NCBI RefSeq assembly: GCF_002081825.1 | Contig: NZ_MUKU01000001.1 | Span: 1-64,000 of the forward strand | Reading direction: 5' to 3' | Length of the DNA stretch: 64,000 nucleotides | DNA from: Chromobacterium haemolyticum | GTDB lineage: Bacteria > Pseudomonadota > Gammaproteobacteria > Burkholderiales > Chromobacteriaceae | In this document: positions 1-8,507 of the stretch, piece by piece | How positions within the stretch are numbered: the first letter of the stretch is position 1 | Layout: each line of letters starts with the position of its first letter | Translations under genes and position numbers: made by a program | The notes under the pieces: model-generated | The model's database searches: none | Told to the model about the DNA's origin: nothing | The model's input: the letters and a program-made list of their open reading frames with translations, nothing else

Positions 1-14
1 TTGAGACTTGTCAT
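1..14 (-). CDS. 5' end of a gene running off the left edge
   Basis: An ATG at 14-12 on the minus strand is preceded by AGGAG with suitable spacing (minus strand 5'-AGGAGTAACCCC-ATG), so a leftward gene probably begins here. Only Met-Thr-Ser-Leu is visible, so no function can be given. Its 5' leader contains an 8-bp inverted repeat (15-22 with 84-91) whose proximal arm lies between the ribosome-binding site and the start codon. Confidence 0.3.
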
Positions 15-91
15 GGGGTTACTCCTGCGCTTGCGCGCTGTCTTGATGAAGATTCGCACCTCTATCAAAACGGGTAACCCCACCTATCGGC
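15..91 (-). promoter_or_regulatory. 5'-leader hairpin at left-edge gene
   Basis: GGGGTTAC at 15-22 and GTAACCCC at 84-91 form perfect 8-bp arms separated by 61 nt. In the minus-strand RNA the 3' arm sits immediately before the putative ATG at 14, so pairing could occlude initiation. It could equally be the edge of an insertion element that lies mostly outside the window. Confidence 0.25.
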
Positions 92-162
92 AAGGCCTGA
101 CTGTCAGATCAAATCGGAACTTCTACAATTTAGCCTTCCTCGTGCTGTTGCTCAAAAGATCG

Positions 163-176
163 TGAACAGGCTCTTA
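163..176 (-). repeat. left-end fragment of stop-codon repeat (MFS gene)
   Basis: On the minus strand the MFS stop codon TAA (176-174) is followed directly by GAGCCTGTTCACGATCT, which matches the left terminus of the 140-bp element after relA, ppsR and trpS. Similarity fades after about 17-20 bp, so this is a truncated or decayed copy. Confidence 0.6.
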
Positions 177-1445
177 GAGCGGACGCGACTCCACCTGCAC
201 CATACGCTTGCGCCCAGCCAGCATGCCCATGGCGAAGGTGGCGGCGGAGATCAGCGTGAACAACAGACCCAGCGGCCACAGGCTGTGGGTCTGGTCGCGG
301 ATCAGGCCCACGCTGAGCGGGCCGAGCGAGGCCAGCGCGTAGCCGACGCCCTGGGCCATGCCGGACAAATGAGCGGCCACATGGGGATCTGGTGAGCGCA
401 GTGCCAGTAGGCTCAGCGCCATGCTGAACAGGCCGCCCTGGCCCAGGCCCAGCAGCACCGCCCAGAACAGCAGGCTGTCGGTCGGCGCGAACAGCATGCC
501 GAGCAGGCCGCTGATCACCAGCGCCACGGTGACCGCGATCGGCGGGCGCTGGTCGCGGCAGCGTTGTCCCAGCGCCGGCACCAGCAGCGAGGACACTACC
601 TGGACCATGATGGAAATGGACAGCAGCAGGCCGGCGTGCAGCGGGGTCTCGCCGCGGTCTATCAGGATGGACGGCAGCCAGCCGAACACGATGTAGGCCA
701 TCGACGACTGCAAGCCCATGAACAAGGTGACTTGCCAGGCCAAGGGATCGCGCAGCAGGCCGCGCACCAGCCATTGACCGTGATGGGACGCCTGCCGGAT
801 CCGCGTCTGTGGCCACCACACTAGCAAGGCCAGCAGCGCCGGGCTCGCCCAGATCGCCAACGCACCTTGCCAGCTATCGCCCATCCAGCGCATGGCCGGC
901 ACGGTCAGACCGGCGGCCAGCGCCGCGCCCAGGCACAGCGCCATGGTGTAGACCCCGGTCATCAGGCTGACCTGAGCGGGGAAGTCGCGCTTAACGATGC
1001 CGGGCAGCAGCACGCCGATGATGCCTATGCTGGCGCCGGCCAGCGCCGAGCCGGCAAACAGGCCGAATTGACCGAACTGAGTGCGCAGCAAAATGCCCAG
1101 CGCCAGGGTCACCAGAATCAGCGCGATGGTCTTTTCACTGCCCCAGAGGCGGGCCAGCCGCGGCGCCAGCGGACCGAACACGCCTAGGCAAGCGACCGGC
1201 AGCGTGGTGAGTAGGCCGGCCATCAGGCCGCTTAGCCCGCGGCTGGCGGCGACGTCGTGCAGCACCGGGGACAGGCTGGACAGCGCCGGCCGCAGATTGA
1301 CGCCGACCAGGATCAGGCCCAGCAGCAAGAGCCAGGGACGGTGCAGTGTGGGGCGCTGGCTTTGCACGCCGGCGTCGTCGATCTCGGCGTCGATCAGCGT
1401 GTCTTCAACCGGCAGATGATCCGGCATGGATTTGGGTGTGGACAT
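174..1445 (-). CDS. MFS transporter, CynX/NimT family
   Basis: A 423-residue major facilitator superfamily permease with about 12 hydrophobic segments after a polar N-terminus of roughly 35 residues. The conserved start of TM1 (LGLILVGVNLRPALSSLSPV, about residues 42-61) and the overall pattern match the cyanate/2-nitroimidazole (CynX/NimT, YeaN-like) group. The substrate cannot be read from sequence. It lies 71 bp downstream of a FadR-type regulator on the same strand, so the regulator probably controls it together with itself. No cyanase gene is adjacent, which argues against a simple cyanate role. Its TAA stop is directly followed by a repeat-element terminus. Confidence 0.85.
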   Translation of the reverse strand: MSTPKSMPDHLPVEDTLIDAEIDDAGVQSQRPTLHRPWLLLLGLILVGVNLRPALSSLSPVLHDVAASRGLSGLMAGLLTTLPVACLGVFGPLAPRLARLWGSEKTIALILVTLALGILLRTQFGQFGLFAGSALAGASIGIIGVLLPGIVKRDFPAQVSLMTGVYTMALCLGAALAAGLTVPAMRWMGDSWQGALAIWASPALLALLVWWPQTRIRQASHHGQWLVRGLLRDPLAWQVTLFMGLQSSMAYIVFGWLPSILIDRGETPLHAGLLLSISIMVQVVSSLLVPALGQRCRDQRPPIAVTVALVISGLLGMLFAPTDSLLFWAVLLGLGQGGLFSMALSLLALRSPDPHVAAHLSGMAQGVGYALASLGPLSVGLIRDQTHSLWPLGLLFTLISAATFAMGMLAGRKRMVQVESRPL

Positions 1446-1516
1446 GGGTTTTCCTTCTGCGCTTTTGTTGTTGTCGGAGCCGGCTCCCCGCGCCTGGGGG
1501 CCGGCTCAAATCGGGC

Positions 1517-2215
1517 TTAATCCGTGTTGGAGCGATTCAGCAAGCGGTCCAGCGCCTCCAGCAAGGGACGGGTGATGGCGGCGGCGGCGCGCGCCGCCTC
1601 GTCCGGCCGGCGCTGGCGTATAGCTTCGTAAATGGCTTGGTGGGCGGCGAGGTCCGGGTCCGGCAGGGCCTCGTCGAGGATGGACTGCTGTACGTGCTGA
1701 CGCACCGCGCGCGAAAAATACGCGTAGAGCTCGGCCAGAGCCTGGTTGCCGCTGGCGTTGGCGACGGCGAGATGAAATTCCAGATCTCGTTCGATGAAGT
1801 TTTCCAGCGGTTCCTGAGGCAATCGTTCGCCGCGCCGCGCCAGCGCGTCCGCTATCGCGCTGAGATCCGCTTCCGGGCAGCGGCTGGCCGCCAGCCGCGC
1901 CGCGCTTTCCTCCAGCATGCAGCGCACTTCCAAGTGCTCGCGCAGGCTGGCGCGGCTGATGGCGCGCATGGCGTCGCCGGGGTTGACCGTTGCGCGCACA
2001 TAGCTGCCGTCGCCCTGGCGCACCTCCAGCAAGCCGGCGTAGAGCAGCACCCGCACCGCTTCGCGCACCGTGTTGCGGCTGACGCCCAGCTGCTCCGCCA
2101 GTTCCGGTTCGGTGGGAATGCGAGCGCCTATCGGCCAGTCGCCGTCCGCCAGACGTTTGGCGATGTTTTCCACGGCGATGTCGACCAGCGAGCGTTTATA
2201 GGGCAGCGCCAGCAT
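1517..2215 (-). CDS. FadR/GntR-family transcriptional regulator (FCD domain)
   Basis: A 232-residue protein with an N-terminal winged helix-turn-helix (about residues 10-75; motif IPTEPELAEQLGVSRNTVREA) and a C-terminal all-helical FCD ligand-binding domain. The domain carries the usual metal/ligand histidines (for example in DLEFHLAVANASGN and RQHVQQSIL). AGGAGG precedes the ATG at 2215. An inverted repeat, ATTCATC-N9-GATGAAT, lies 12 bp upstream of the start codon and is the likely autoregulatory operator. It most likely controls the downstream MFS gene; the inducer is unknown. Confidence 0.88.
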   Translation of the reverse strand: MLALPYKRSLVDIAVENIAKRLADGDWPIGARIPTEPELAEQLGVSRNTVREAVRVLLYAGLLEVRQGDGSYVRATVNPGDAMRAISRASLREHLEVRCMLEESAARLAASRCPEADLSAIADALARRGERLPQEPLENFIERDLEFHLAVANASGNQALAELYAYFSRAVRQHVQQSILDEALPDPDLAAHQAIYEAIRQRRPDEAARAAAAITRPLLEALDRLLNRSNTD

Positions 2216-2226
2216 GCGGCCTCCTT

Positions 2227-2249
2227 ATTCATCCAATCATCCGATGAAT
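2227..2249 (-). promoter_or_regulatory. probable GntR-family operator
   Basis: ATTCATC (2227-2233) and GATGAAT (2243-2249) form perfect 7-bp arms around a 9-bp spacer, just upstream of the regulator's ribosome-binding site. Dyads in this position are typical autoregulatory sites for FCD-type GntR proteins. Confidence 0.45.
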
Positions 2250-2307
2250 TTTAACGAGACAATACGGCGCAGGCAATGCTAGATGAAAAACAAATAGCAA
2301 ATATCAA

Positions 2308-3855
2308 TCATGCATAAGTGGAGATGCCGTTGCCGCTGTTGCCGTTGCCGGACAGGCCCAGGCCGTTGTTCAGAATCTGGGAATTGACCGCATAGGGCGC
2401 GCCCAGAGAGTAAACCATCGCGTACAGCGATAGCGCGCTGATCTGCTGCGCGCTCAGCTGGATGGTGCCGGACTGGTTGCCGGTCAAGGAGGCGAGGTTG
2501 GCGGGGACGGTGTTGGACGTCGGGGTGGCCGACTGACGCAGCTGCTGGCTGAATTGCATTTTCTGCAAGGCGGTCAGGGTTTGCGGAATGGTGCCGTTGC
2601 CATAGGAGGCGTAGCTGTTGGCCAGCCAGTTCAGCGCCCGGGCGGCGGTGTAGAGCAAATTAGCCACGCCCTGGGAGTCGCCGCTGTAAGCGCTTTGCAG
2701 GCTGTTGTTGCTCAGGCTGAGGCTGCCCATCTGGCCGAACTGCTGCGGATATTGAAAATTGAGGCCGATCTGGTTCAGCTTGACCAGCAGCGAGCTGCCG
2801 TTGCTGTAACTGGCGCCGGCCTGCTGGTTCATGCTGTTGGCCAATTGCTTGGCGATGGGGTCGCGACTGAGCAGGCCGCCGCTGACCAGCAACGCGTTCA
2901 GGCTGCCTTGCAGGGTGTTGAAGGCGTCGGCCAGCGATTGCGCCTGCCCGTTGAGGCCGTTCAGATCCAGCTTGACCGAGATATTGGTGCTGCCGGTGGA
3001 CAGCAAGTCCATGGATACCGAGGCGCCCAGCGAGATGCCGCTGTTGCCGGCGTTGGAACCGGAGGCGCCGTTGATCAGGTAGTTGGCGTTTTGCGCGGCC
3101 TGGGTCTGGGTCAGGTTTTGGCCGCTGCCCACTGCCTGGGTTTGGTCGAAGGCCAGGCGGGATAGGCCATTCTGGTCCGTATTGTTGCCGTCGTTGTCGC
3201 TGACCAGAATCTGAAAGTTGTTGCTGGCGCCGGTCTGGGCGGCGCTAATCTGCAATTGATAGTTGCCGGAGGCGTTCTGCACGATATTGGCCACCATGCC
3301 GACGCCGGAGCCGTTGATGGCGGTGGCGATGCTGGACAGGGTGCCGTTGCTGATGGACAGCGTGGCCGAACTGCCGCTGGGCGTGAAGCTGGTGGCCGAA
3401 GTGGGAGAGGTGTAGGCGTAGCTGCCGGTCTTGATGGTCAGGCTGCCGCTGCCCACCGCCGTGCTGCTGGTGTCCGGCAGCGTGAAGGCGGTGACTGCGC
3501 TGTGCGCCTGCGCCAACTGTGAAATCGATACGCTGTAATTGCCGTTTTGCGCGCCGGCGGCGGTGGAAACGCTGGCCACCGACGGATTGCTGCTGCTGCC
3601 GCTGATGGAGTTGTTGACCGCGTACGGGGAGTAGATCTGTTGCAGGCTGTCCTGGAAGATGTTCAGGCTGGACAGCAATTGGCCCAGCCCGGAAATCAGC
3701 ACCACATTGGGATCGGTGCCGGCGCTTTGCGAGCTGTTGCCGCTGCGGATGAGCGGAACAATGGGCGATGTGCCCAATAAACCGCTCAAGAGTTGGTTGT
3801 TATTGCCGAAAAGCGATAACAGTGGATTGTAATTTCCGAGGATATTGTTTGCCAT
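2308..3855 (-). CDS. orphan FliD-like (flagellar cap-like) protein
   Basis: A 515-residue Ser/Asn/Gly-rich protein with no cysteine and no signal peptide. Around residues 45-130 it has the FliD N-terminal pattern: a helical LGQLLSSLNIFQDSLQQI stretch, then SVSTAAGAQNGNYSVSISQL followed by AQAHS. A middle part resembles the FliD body (SLSISNGTL.., GSTNISVKLDLNG). The C-terminus is Gly/Asn-rich (GLSGNGNSGNGI) and lacks an obvious typical FliD coiled coil. The ATG at 3855 is preferred; an upstream in-frame TTG at 3903 would add 16 residues. No flagellar genes are near, so this is a stand-alone paralogue, perhaps a secreted filament-tip or surface protein. Function is inferred from resemblance only. 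Confidence 0.6.
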   Translation of the reverse strand: MANNILGNYNPLLSLFGNNNQLLSGLLGTSPIVPLIRSGNSSQSAGTDPNVVLISGLGQLLSSLNIFQDSLQQIYSPYAVNNSISGSSSNPSVASVSTAAGAQNGNYSVSISQLAQAHSAVTAFTLPDTSSTAVGSGSLTIKTGSYAYTSPTSATSFTPSGSSATLSISNGTLSSIATAINGSGVGMVANIVQNASGNYQLQISAAQTGASNNFQILVSDNDGNNTDQNGLSRLAFDQTQAVGSGQNLTQTQAAQNANYLINGASGSNAGNSGISLGASVSMDLLSTGSTNISVKLDLNGLNGQAQSLADAFNTLQGSLNALLVSGGLLSRDPIAKQLANSMNQQAGASYSNGSSLLVKLNQIGLNFQYPQQFGQMGSLSLSNNSLQSAYSGDSQGVANLLYTAARALNWLANSYASYGNGTIPQTLTALQKMQFSQQLRQSATPTSNTVPANLASLTGNQSGTIQLSAQQISALSLYAMVYSLGAPYAVNSQILNNGLGLSGNGNSGNGISTYA

Positions 3856-3959
3856 GGCTGACCCGCAGAATCCCTGTTGCCACCTCTCAGTGTAGGTGAT
3901 CAATCAGAGATTTGCTGGCAAGCGGGCTGTCCCGGCGGACAGGCCGCCGGGGAGAAGGC

Positions 3960-4223
3960 TTACTTGGCCGGAGCCGCGTCCTTCACGCATTTCTTCACGA
4001 AGCTGGCCTTGGCCGCGCCGGCGAGTTTCTTGTCGGCGGCTTTGACGTCGCAGCTTTTTTGGGCGTTGGCGGCGGCGCTGTCTTTCTCGCATTTCTTCAG
4101 GAAGCTGCTTTTAGCGGCGCCGGCCAGTTTTTTCTCGGCGGCTTTGGCGTCGCAGGCGGCGTCAGCCAGCGCCAGGTTGGCGGAAGTCAGGGCCAAAACA
4201 GCGATCATCAGGTATTTGCGCAT
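3960..4223 (-). CDS. PsiF-repeat periplasmic protein
   Basis: An 87-residue protein with a Sec signal peptide (MRKYLMIAVLALTSANLALA) followed by two near-identical PsiF repeats. Each has the pattern C-D-x-K-A-A-x-K-K-L-A-G-A-A-K-x-S/A-F-x-K-K-C, about residues 24-47 and 58-81. The family is named for phosphate-starvation-inducible psiF of E. coli; its biochemical role is unknown. Four cysteines, two per repeat, could form disulfides in the periplasm. It is followed leftward by the FliD-like gene and looks monocistronic. Confidence 0.85.
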   Translation of the reverse strand: MRKYLMIAVLALTSANLALADAACDAKAAEKKLAGAAKSSFLKKCEKDSAAANAQKSCDVKAADKKLAGAAKASFVKKCVKDAAPAK

Positions 4224-4379
4224 GATTCATCCTTAGTAGGGCGGGTTGTCGGTCCCATGACGGGCGAGAAAAACGATACTCCAAGTTATAGCGCATGAAC
4301 ACTGCATTTTGTTGACGTCATGTAACAGCTTGCATCGATAGATGTCAGCATTGTCAGCAAAAGCGACTGCTGGCCAAGG

Positions 4380-4395
4380 CGCGAACAGGCTCTCA
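4380..4395 (-). repeat. left-end fragment of stop-codon repeat (modB)
   Basis: The modB stop TGA (minus strand, 4395-4393) is followed at once by GAGCCTGTTCGCG, matching the terminus of the 140-bp element. Beyond about 13 bp the match is lost. It lies where modC would be expected. Confidence 0.5.
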
Positions 4396-5067
4396 GTCGT
4401 AGCGGCGCTGGCGTGCGTTGAGGCGGTAAACCAGGGCGAGGGTGGAGAAGGCGAACAAGACCAGAAGCAAGCCCAAACGGTGGGCGCTGGCGTAGTCCGC
4501 CTGCTCCACGTGGTTGTACAGCGCGATGGAAATAACCCGGGTTTCCCCTTCGATATTGCCGCCTATCATCAGCACCACGCCGAACTCTCCCACGGTGTGG
4601 GCGAAGCCCATGCTGGCGGCGGCGAGCACGCCGGAACGGCAGCTGGGCAGAATGACGCGGGTCAGCCGCTGCCAGCGGTTGGCGCCCAACACCATTGCGG
4701 TTTCGATTTCCTCGCGCCGCACCGCGTTGAAACTGACGATGAGCGGCTGCAGCACGAAGGGCAGAGAATACAGCACCGAGGCGATGATCAGCCCCTGAAA
4801 GGTGAAGGCGAGGCCGGGCCAGCCCAGCCAGGCGGTCAGTTGACCGATGGGGCCATGCGGGCCGAAGGCGACCAGCAGATAGAAGCCCAGCACCGTGGGC
4901 GGCAGCACCAGCGGCAAGGTTGCGCCGGCCTCTATCACCGGCTTGAGGCGCGAACGCGTGCGCGACAGCCACCAGCCCAGCGGCACGCACAGCACGAGCA
5001 GGATGAGGGTGCTGATGGCGGCCAGCCGCAGCGTGAGCGCGATGGCCGCCCATTCGGAAGCCGTCAT
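4393..5067 (-). CDS. modB: molybdate ABC transporter permease ModB
   Basis: A 224-residue inner-membrane permease with about five transmembrane helices and the cytoplasmic EAA loop (EEIETAMVLGANRWQRLTRV). It passes molybdate delivered by ModA. The ATG at 5067 overlaps the modA stop in an ATGA arrangement, indicating translational coupling; an open frame extending to 5481 is only modA read out of frame. No ModC ATPase follows: the stop codon abuts a repeat fragment and the next gene is the PsiF-type protein. ModC must be elsewhere, or the system is crippled. Confidence 0.9.
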   Translation of the reverse strand: MTASEWAAIALTLRLAAISTLILLVLCVPLGWWLSRTRSRLKPVIEAGATLPLVLPPTVLGFYLLVAFGPHGPIGQLTAWLGWPGLAFTFQGLIIASVLYSLPFVLQPLIVSFNAVRREEIETAMVLGANRWQRLTRVILPSCRSGVLAAASMGFAHTVGEFGVVLMIGGNIEGETRVISIALYNHVEQADYASAHRLGLLLVLFAFSTLALVYRLNARQRRYD

Positions 5068-5792
5068 TGCGCGAAGTCGTAGCCCGCCTTCTTGATCAGC
5101 GCGCGCGCCTTGTCGCCCTTGAGGAAGGCGAGGAAGGCCTTGGACGCCGGCGTGTCGCGAATCAGCAGCGCATCCTGGCGGATGGGCTGATGCAGTTTGG
5201 CCGGCACCAGCCAGAAATGGTTGGAAATGCCTTGCTCCAGCAACTGCGCGTAAGCGACGAAGGCGAAGTCGGCGCCGCCGACCTGGGCAAATTGCATGGT
5301 CTGGCTGATATTGTCGCCGGTGACGAACTTGGGCTTGAGGGTATCGGCGAGTTTCAGCGCGGCCAGGGTTTCCATCGCCGCGCGGCCGTAGGGCGCGGCC
5401 GCCGGGTTGGCGATGGCCAGTTTGTTGAAGTTGCCGCCGCGCAGCGCGGCTTCGCCGGCGTCGTCGCGCAGCTTGCTCCACAGCGCGAGTTTGCCTATGG
5501 CGTAGGTGAAGCGGCTGTCGGCCTTGCCTATCTTGTCGCGCAGCAATTCGGCCGGGCGTTCGTCGTCGGCGGACAGGAACACGTCGAACGGCGCGCCCTG
5601 GCGGATCTGCGCGGCGAGCTTGCCGGAAGCGCCGCCGCTAGCCTTGATGTCGTGGCCGCTGGCGGCCTTGAATTCCACGGCGATCTTATCCAGCGTCTGC
5701 TGGAAATTGCTGGCGACCGCCACGGTGACAGTGTCGGCGGCGGCGAACAGCGGGGACAGCAACAGCAACAAGCTCAGTATTTTGCGCGGCAT
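5064..5792 (-). CDS. modA: molybdate-binding periplasmic protein ModA
   Basis: A 242-residue secreted solute-binding protein. The signal peptide (MPRKILSLLLLLSPLFAAAD) is followed by the ModA signature VTVAVASNFQQTLDKIA and by GASGKLAAQIRQGAPFDVFL, which hold the oxyanion-binding serines. It captures molybdate/tungstate for the ModB channel. The ATG at 5792 is chosen because AGGAAG lies about 7 nt upstream; the in-frame ATG at 5825 would put extra residues before the signal peptide. A weak ModE-like dyad lies at about 5810-5831. Confidence 0.92.
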   Translation of the reverse strand: MPRKILSLLLLLSPLFAAADTVTVAVASNFQQTLDKIAVEFKAASGHDIKASGGASGKLAAQIRQGAPFDVFLSADDERPAELLRDKIGKADSRFTYAIGKLALWSKLRDDAGEAALRGGNFNKLAIANPAAAPYGRAAMETLAALKLADTLKPKFVTGDNISQTMQFAQVGGADFAFVAYAQLLEQGISNHFWLVPAKLHQPIRQDALLIRDTPASKAFLAFLKGDKARALIKKAGYDFAQ

Positions 5793-5849
5793 GGTCGGCT
5801 TCCTGACAGGGTATGTGGCGACCATTATGCCGCCAGGCTGGGCGCTAGC

Positions 5850-6530
5850 CTACTCCCCAAACGGCGTAGCCGCCGCCAAGTGCTGGGCCATCTGCCGCGC
5901 GTGATGGCGGCTCCAAAGGTCGACGCGCTGTTGTATCCACTCCGCGTTGGACGGTTGCGCATCGGCCGGATTTAATTCTTTTCCCAGCAGGTTGACGCCG
6001 CCGGCCAGCAGCAGTCCGGACTCGGAGTCTTCCAACTGGCCTATGGTGGAGACTTGGGCCAGGTAGGGGTCGATGTCGTCGGCGAAGCGGGCCAGATTGA
6101 GAGAGGCCTGCAATGGCCGCCGCGCTTCCGGCCCGGCTAGTTCCCTCAGCATATCGCCCACTGCCACGCGTAGCCGGGCGATGCCCGGTCCGGGCGCGGC
6201 GGCCACCGGCAGCCCCTCGAGGCATAATGCCCGGGCCAGGCTGCAGCGGTAGCAGGCGTCGAGGCGATTGTGCTCGTCCGCCGCAGTGGCCAGCCATTGG
6301 CCGTCCGCTTGGCGGCCTAGAAAGATCAGCGGTTCGATCAGGATGCCGTGATAGCGCTTCAGATCGACGCCGGGCTGCAGGTACAGCACCTGGCCGGCAT
6401 GGTCTGGGTTGGGGTGGAAGGCTTCGCTGGGCAGCAGGACCAGATTCTCCGGCTTGTCTCCGGCGTGACCGATATTGGCCAGCAAGGCGGAAGCCATCAG
6501 CGCGCAGGCGAGTTTAAAGAAGGGTTTCAT
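5850..6530 (-). CDS. DUF3313-like exported protein, copy 1
   Basis: A 226-residue protein with a signal peptide (MKPFFKLACALMASALLANI.., probable cleavage after GHA). The core includes YLQPGVDLKRYHGILIEPLI, resembling DUF3313 proteins (a beta-strand then an EP/DP motif). A paralogue lies directly upstream (6639-7316), sharing the MKPFF start, the YHxLIxEPL motif, the LARFADDIDPYLAQVS/ MASNIEPYLQLVS region and QLEDxxxGxxxAGGV. The two probably arose by tandem duplication and have diverged strongly. Function unknown; periplasmic or envelope location is inferred from the signal peptide. Confidence 0.7.
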   Translation of the reverse strand: MKPFFKLACALMASALLANIGHAGDKPENLVLLPSEAFHPNPDHAGQVLYLQPGVDLKRYHGILIEPLIFLGRQADGQWLATAADEHNRLDACYRCSLARALCLEGLPVAAAPGPGIARLRVAVGDMLRELAGPEARRPLQASLNLARFADDIDPYLAQVSTIGQLEDSESGLLLAGGVNLLGKELNPADAQPSNAEWIQQRVDLWSRHHARQMAQHLAAATPFGE

Positions 6531-6638
6531 CGTGCGGGCTCAATGGGGATTGCATGGGAGATGGACTGCTGCCGCCATCGCGGCGTTCCATCGATATTGT
6601 TGCAACTTTGTGACGAGGGCGGACTATCTTCATGCGGC

Positions 6639-7316
6639 TTATTGCGTAGGCGAGGCTGCGCCGCGTCGCGCTGCCGGCGTCAATTGCTGGCGCAGCAACG
6701 GGGACCAATCCTGGATCAGCAGCTGCCGCCAGCCGTCGTCCTCGTCGCCGGCGGCGGCTTCGGCCTGCGATTGCATGGTGACGCCGCCGGCGACCACGCC
6801 CCGTCCCATCGCGTCTTCCAATTGAGACACCGAGGACACCAGTTGCAGATACGGTTCTATATTGGAAGCCATGCAAGGCAGTTGCAGCGCTACGTGGCTG
6901 CTGCTCATGGGCTGGCTGTCCTGGGCGATCCGAGATTGGCGCGCCGCCACCGCGATGCGCAGGCGAAGCACGCCTGCGGTGGCGACGTCGGTCAGGGCGA
7001 TAGGCCAGGCCTGCAACAACGCGGCCACCTGGCGGCGCAGGATCTGGTTGGCGATTTCTTGTTCCGCGGCTTGCAGCAGTTGCCAGCCGCCGTCCTGCTG
7101 GCGGTTCAGCAGCAACAGCGGTTCCACGATCAGCGCGTGGTAGCCGTTCAGCGCCGCGGGCGATTGCAGGTAAGTCAATTGCTGCGCATGCCGGCCTTGC
7201 CGGAAAGCGTCCATCGGCAGACGCCATAAATCCCTGTCGGTCTGCCGGACTGCCGCCAATCTGGCCAGCGCCGTCCAGGCCACCAATGCGCATCCCAGAT
7301 TGAAGAATGGCTTCAT
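6639..7316 (-). CDS. DUF3313-like exported protein, copy 2
   Basis: A 225-residue paralogue of the gene at 5850-6530. The ATG at 7316 gives the same MKPFF(N/K)L start and a hydrophobic export signal; an upstream ATG at 7346 adds ten polar residues and is less likely. Shared landmarks are YHALIVEPLLLL, a central arginine/alanine-rich helix, SNIEPYLQLVSSVSQLEDA and VAGGV. It lies 108 bp upstream of copy 1, same strand, so the two are probably co-transcribed. Function unknown. Confidence 0.68.
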   Translation of the reverse strand: MKPFFNLGCALVAWTALARLAAVRQTDRDLWRLPMDAFRQGRHAQQLTYLQSPAALNGYHALIVEPLLLLNRQQDGGWQLLQAAEQEIANQILRRQVAALLQAWPIALTDVATAGVLRLRIAVAARQSRIAQDSQPMSSSHVALQLPCMASNIEPYLQLVSSVSQLEDAMGRGVVAGGVTMQSQAEAAAGDEDDGWRQLLIQDWSPLLRQQLTPAARRGAASPTQ

Positions 7317-7514
7317 GAAAAGACTCGCATCATTTAAGCAGTCCATTTAATCAGGTATAGAACGCGAGCAAAACTATGCAAAATGGAAAGGTGGACAGTT
7401 GATTTGGCGCAAACTTTGCTTGATTGCGGGGGGAGGGCCTGACATGTCGGTCAGGCCGGCTTGTCTGGTATCATGCGCGATCGTTCCGCTGCGCTGCCTT
7501 ATTCTTTCCGTCAA

Positions 7515-8507
7515 ATGATGAAAACACTGTTTCGCCTGTTCTTGCTGTGCCTCGCGCTGGGCTGTGCCTGGCTGGCCTGGGTGGTCCTGATTCCGGTTGG
7601 CTTGCCGGAAGCCGGCTACAAGCTGACCGTGGGACCCAACCGCACTCTGAGCCAGGTGGCGCGCGGGCTGGAACAGGAGGGGGTGGTGCGCAGCCGCCAG
7701 GTGATGGTGGCCCTGGCACGCCTGCAAGGCGTGGACCGCAAGATCAAGGCGGGCCTGTATCGTTTCGACGGCCAGGCATCGATGCTGGACATCCTGAGCC
7801 GCTTGGCCGATGGCCACCCGGACGAGGCCAGTCTGACAGTGATCGAGGGCTGGACCTTTCGCCAATTCCGCCAGGCGATAGACCGCAATCCGGATATCCA
7901 GCATACGGCCAAGGACTGGAGCGACGAGGAGATCATGCGGCGGTTGGGCTTTGGCGACGCCAAGCCGGAAGGCCTGTTCTTTCCCAGCACCTATTTGTTC
8001 AGTCCGGGCATAGAAGACGCCGAACTGTACCGGCAGGCTTTCAGCGCCATGCAGCAGCGGCTGGAAGCGGCCTGGGCGGCGCGCAAGCCGGAGCTGCCTT
8101 ACCGCACGCCTTACGAGCTGCTGATCATGGCCAGCCTGATAGAGAAGGAAACCGGCGAAGACGCCGACCGTCCAATGGTGGCGGGGGTGTTCGTCAACCG
8201 CTTGAAGCAGGGCATGCGCTTGCAGACCGACCCATCGGTGATCTACGGCATGGGCAGCCTGTACCAGGGCAAGATAGGCAAGGCCGATCTGCGCCGCGAC
8301 ACGCCCTACAATACGTATACCCGCGCCGGGCTGACGCCGACGCCCATCGCCTTGCCGGGCAAGGCGGCGCTGGACGCGGCGGCCAATCCGGCCGCGACCA
8401 ACGCCCTGTATTTCGTCGCCCGCGGCGACGGCACTTCGCACTTTTCCGCGACGCTGGACGAACACAACCAGGCGGTGCGCAAATACATCTTGAAGAAAGG
8501 ACAGTAA
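7515..8507 (+). CDS. mltG: endolytic murein transglycosylase MltG (YceG)
   Basis: A 330-residue single-pass inner-membrane lytic transglycosylase: one N-terminal TM helix (about residues 5-27), a LysM-like segment ([18 protein letters not shown]), then the YceG catalytic domain with [13 protein letters not shown] carrying the catalytic Glu. It cleaves nascent glycan strands and is thought to terminate their elongation. The start is ATG 7515 or the adjacent ATG 7518; the frame is open upstream to 7461 without support. The stop overlaps the tmk start (TAATG). The order mltG-tmk-holB-pilZ-tatD is conserved in many proteobacteria. Confidence 0.92.
   Translation: MMKTLFRLFLLCLALGCAWLAWVVLIPVGLPEAGYKLTVGPNRTLSQVARGLEQEGVVRSRQVMVALARLQGVDRKIKAGLYRFDGQASMLDILSRLADGHPDEASLTVIEGWTFRQFRQAIDRNPDIQHTAKDWSDEEIMRRLGFGDAKPEGLFFPSTYLFSPGIEDAELYRQAFSAMQQRLEAAWAARKPELPYRTPYELLIMASLIEKETGEDADRPMVAGVFVNRLKQGMRLQTDPSVIYGMGSLYQGKIGKADLRRDTPYNTYTRAGLTPTPIALPGKAALDAAANPAATNALYFVARGDGTSHFSATLDEHNQAVRKYILKKGQ

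Noticed and set aside
5068-5481. N-terminal extension of modB
   Set aside because: It covers modA out of frame and is Arg-rich nonsense; the ATGA overlap gives the real start.
7424-8506. An upstream extension joined in frame to tmk
   Set aside because: It is mltG read in another frame that happens to join the tmk frame; tmk starts at the TAATG overlap.
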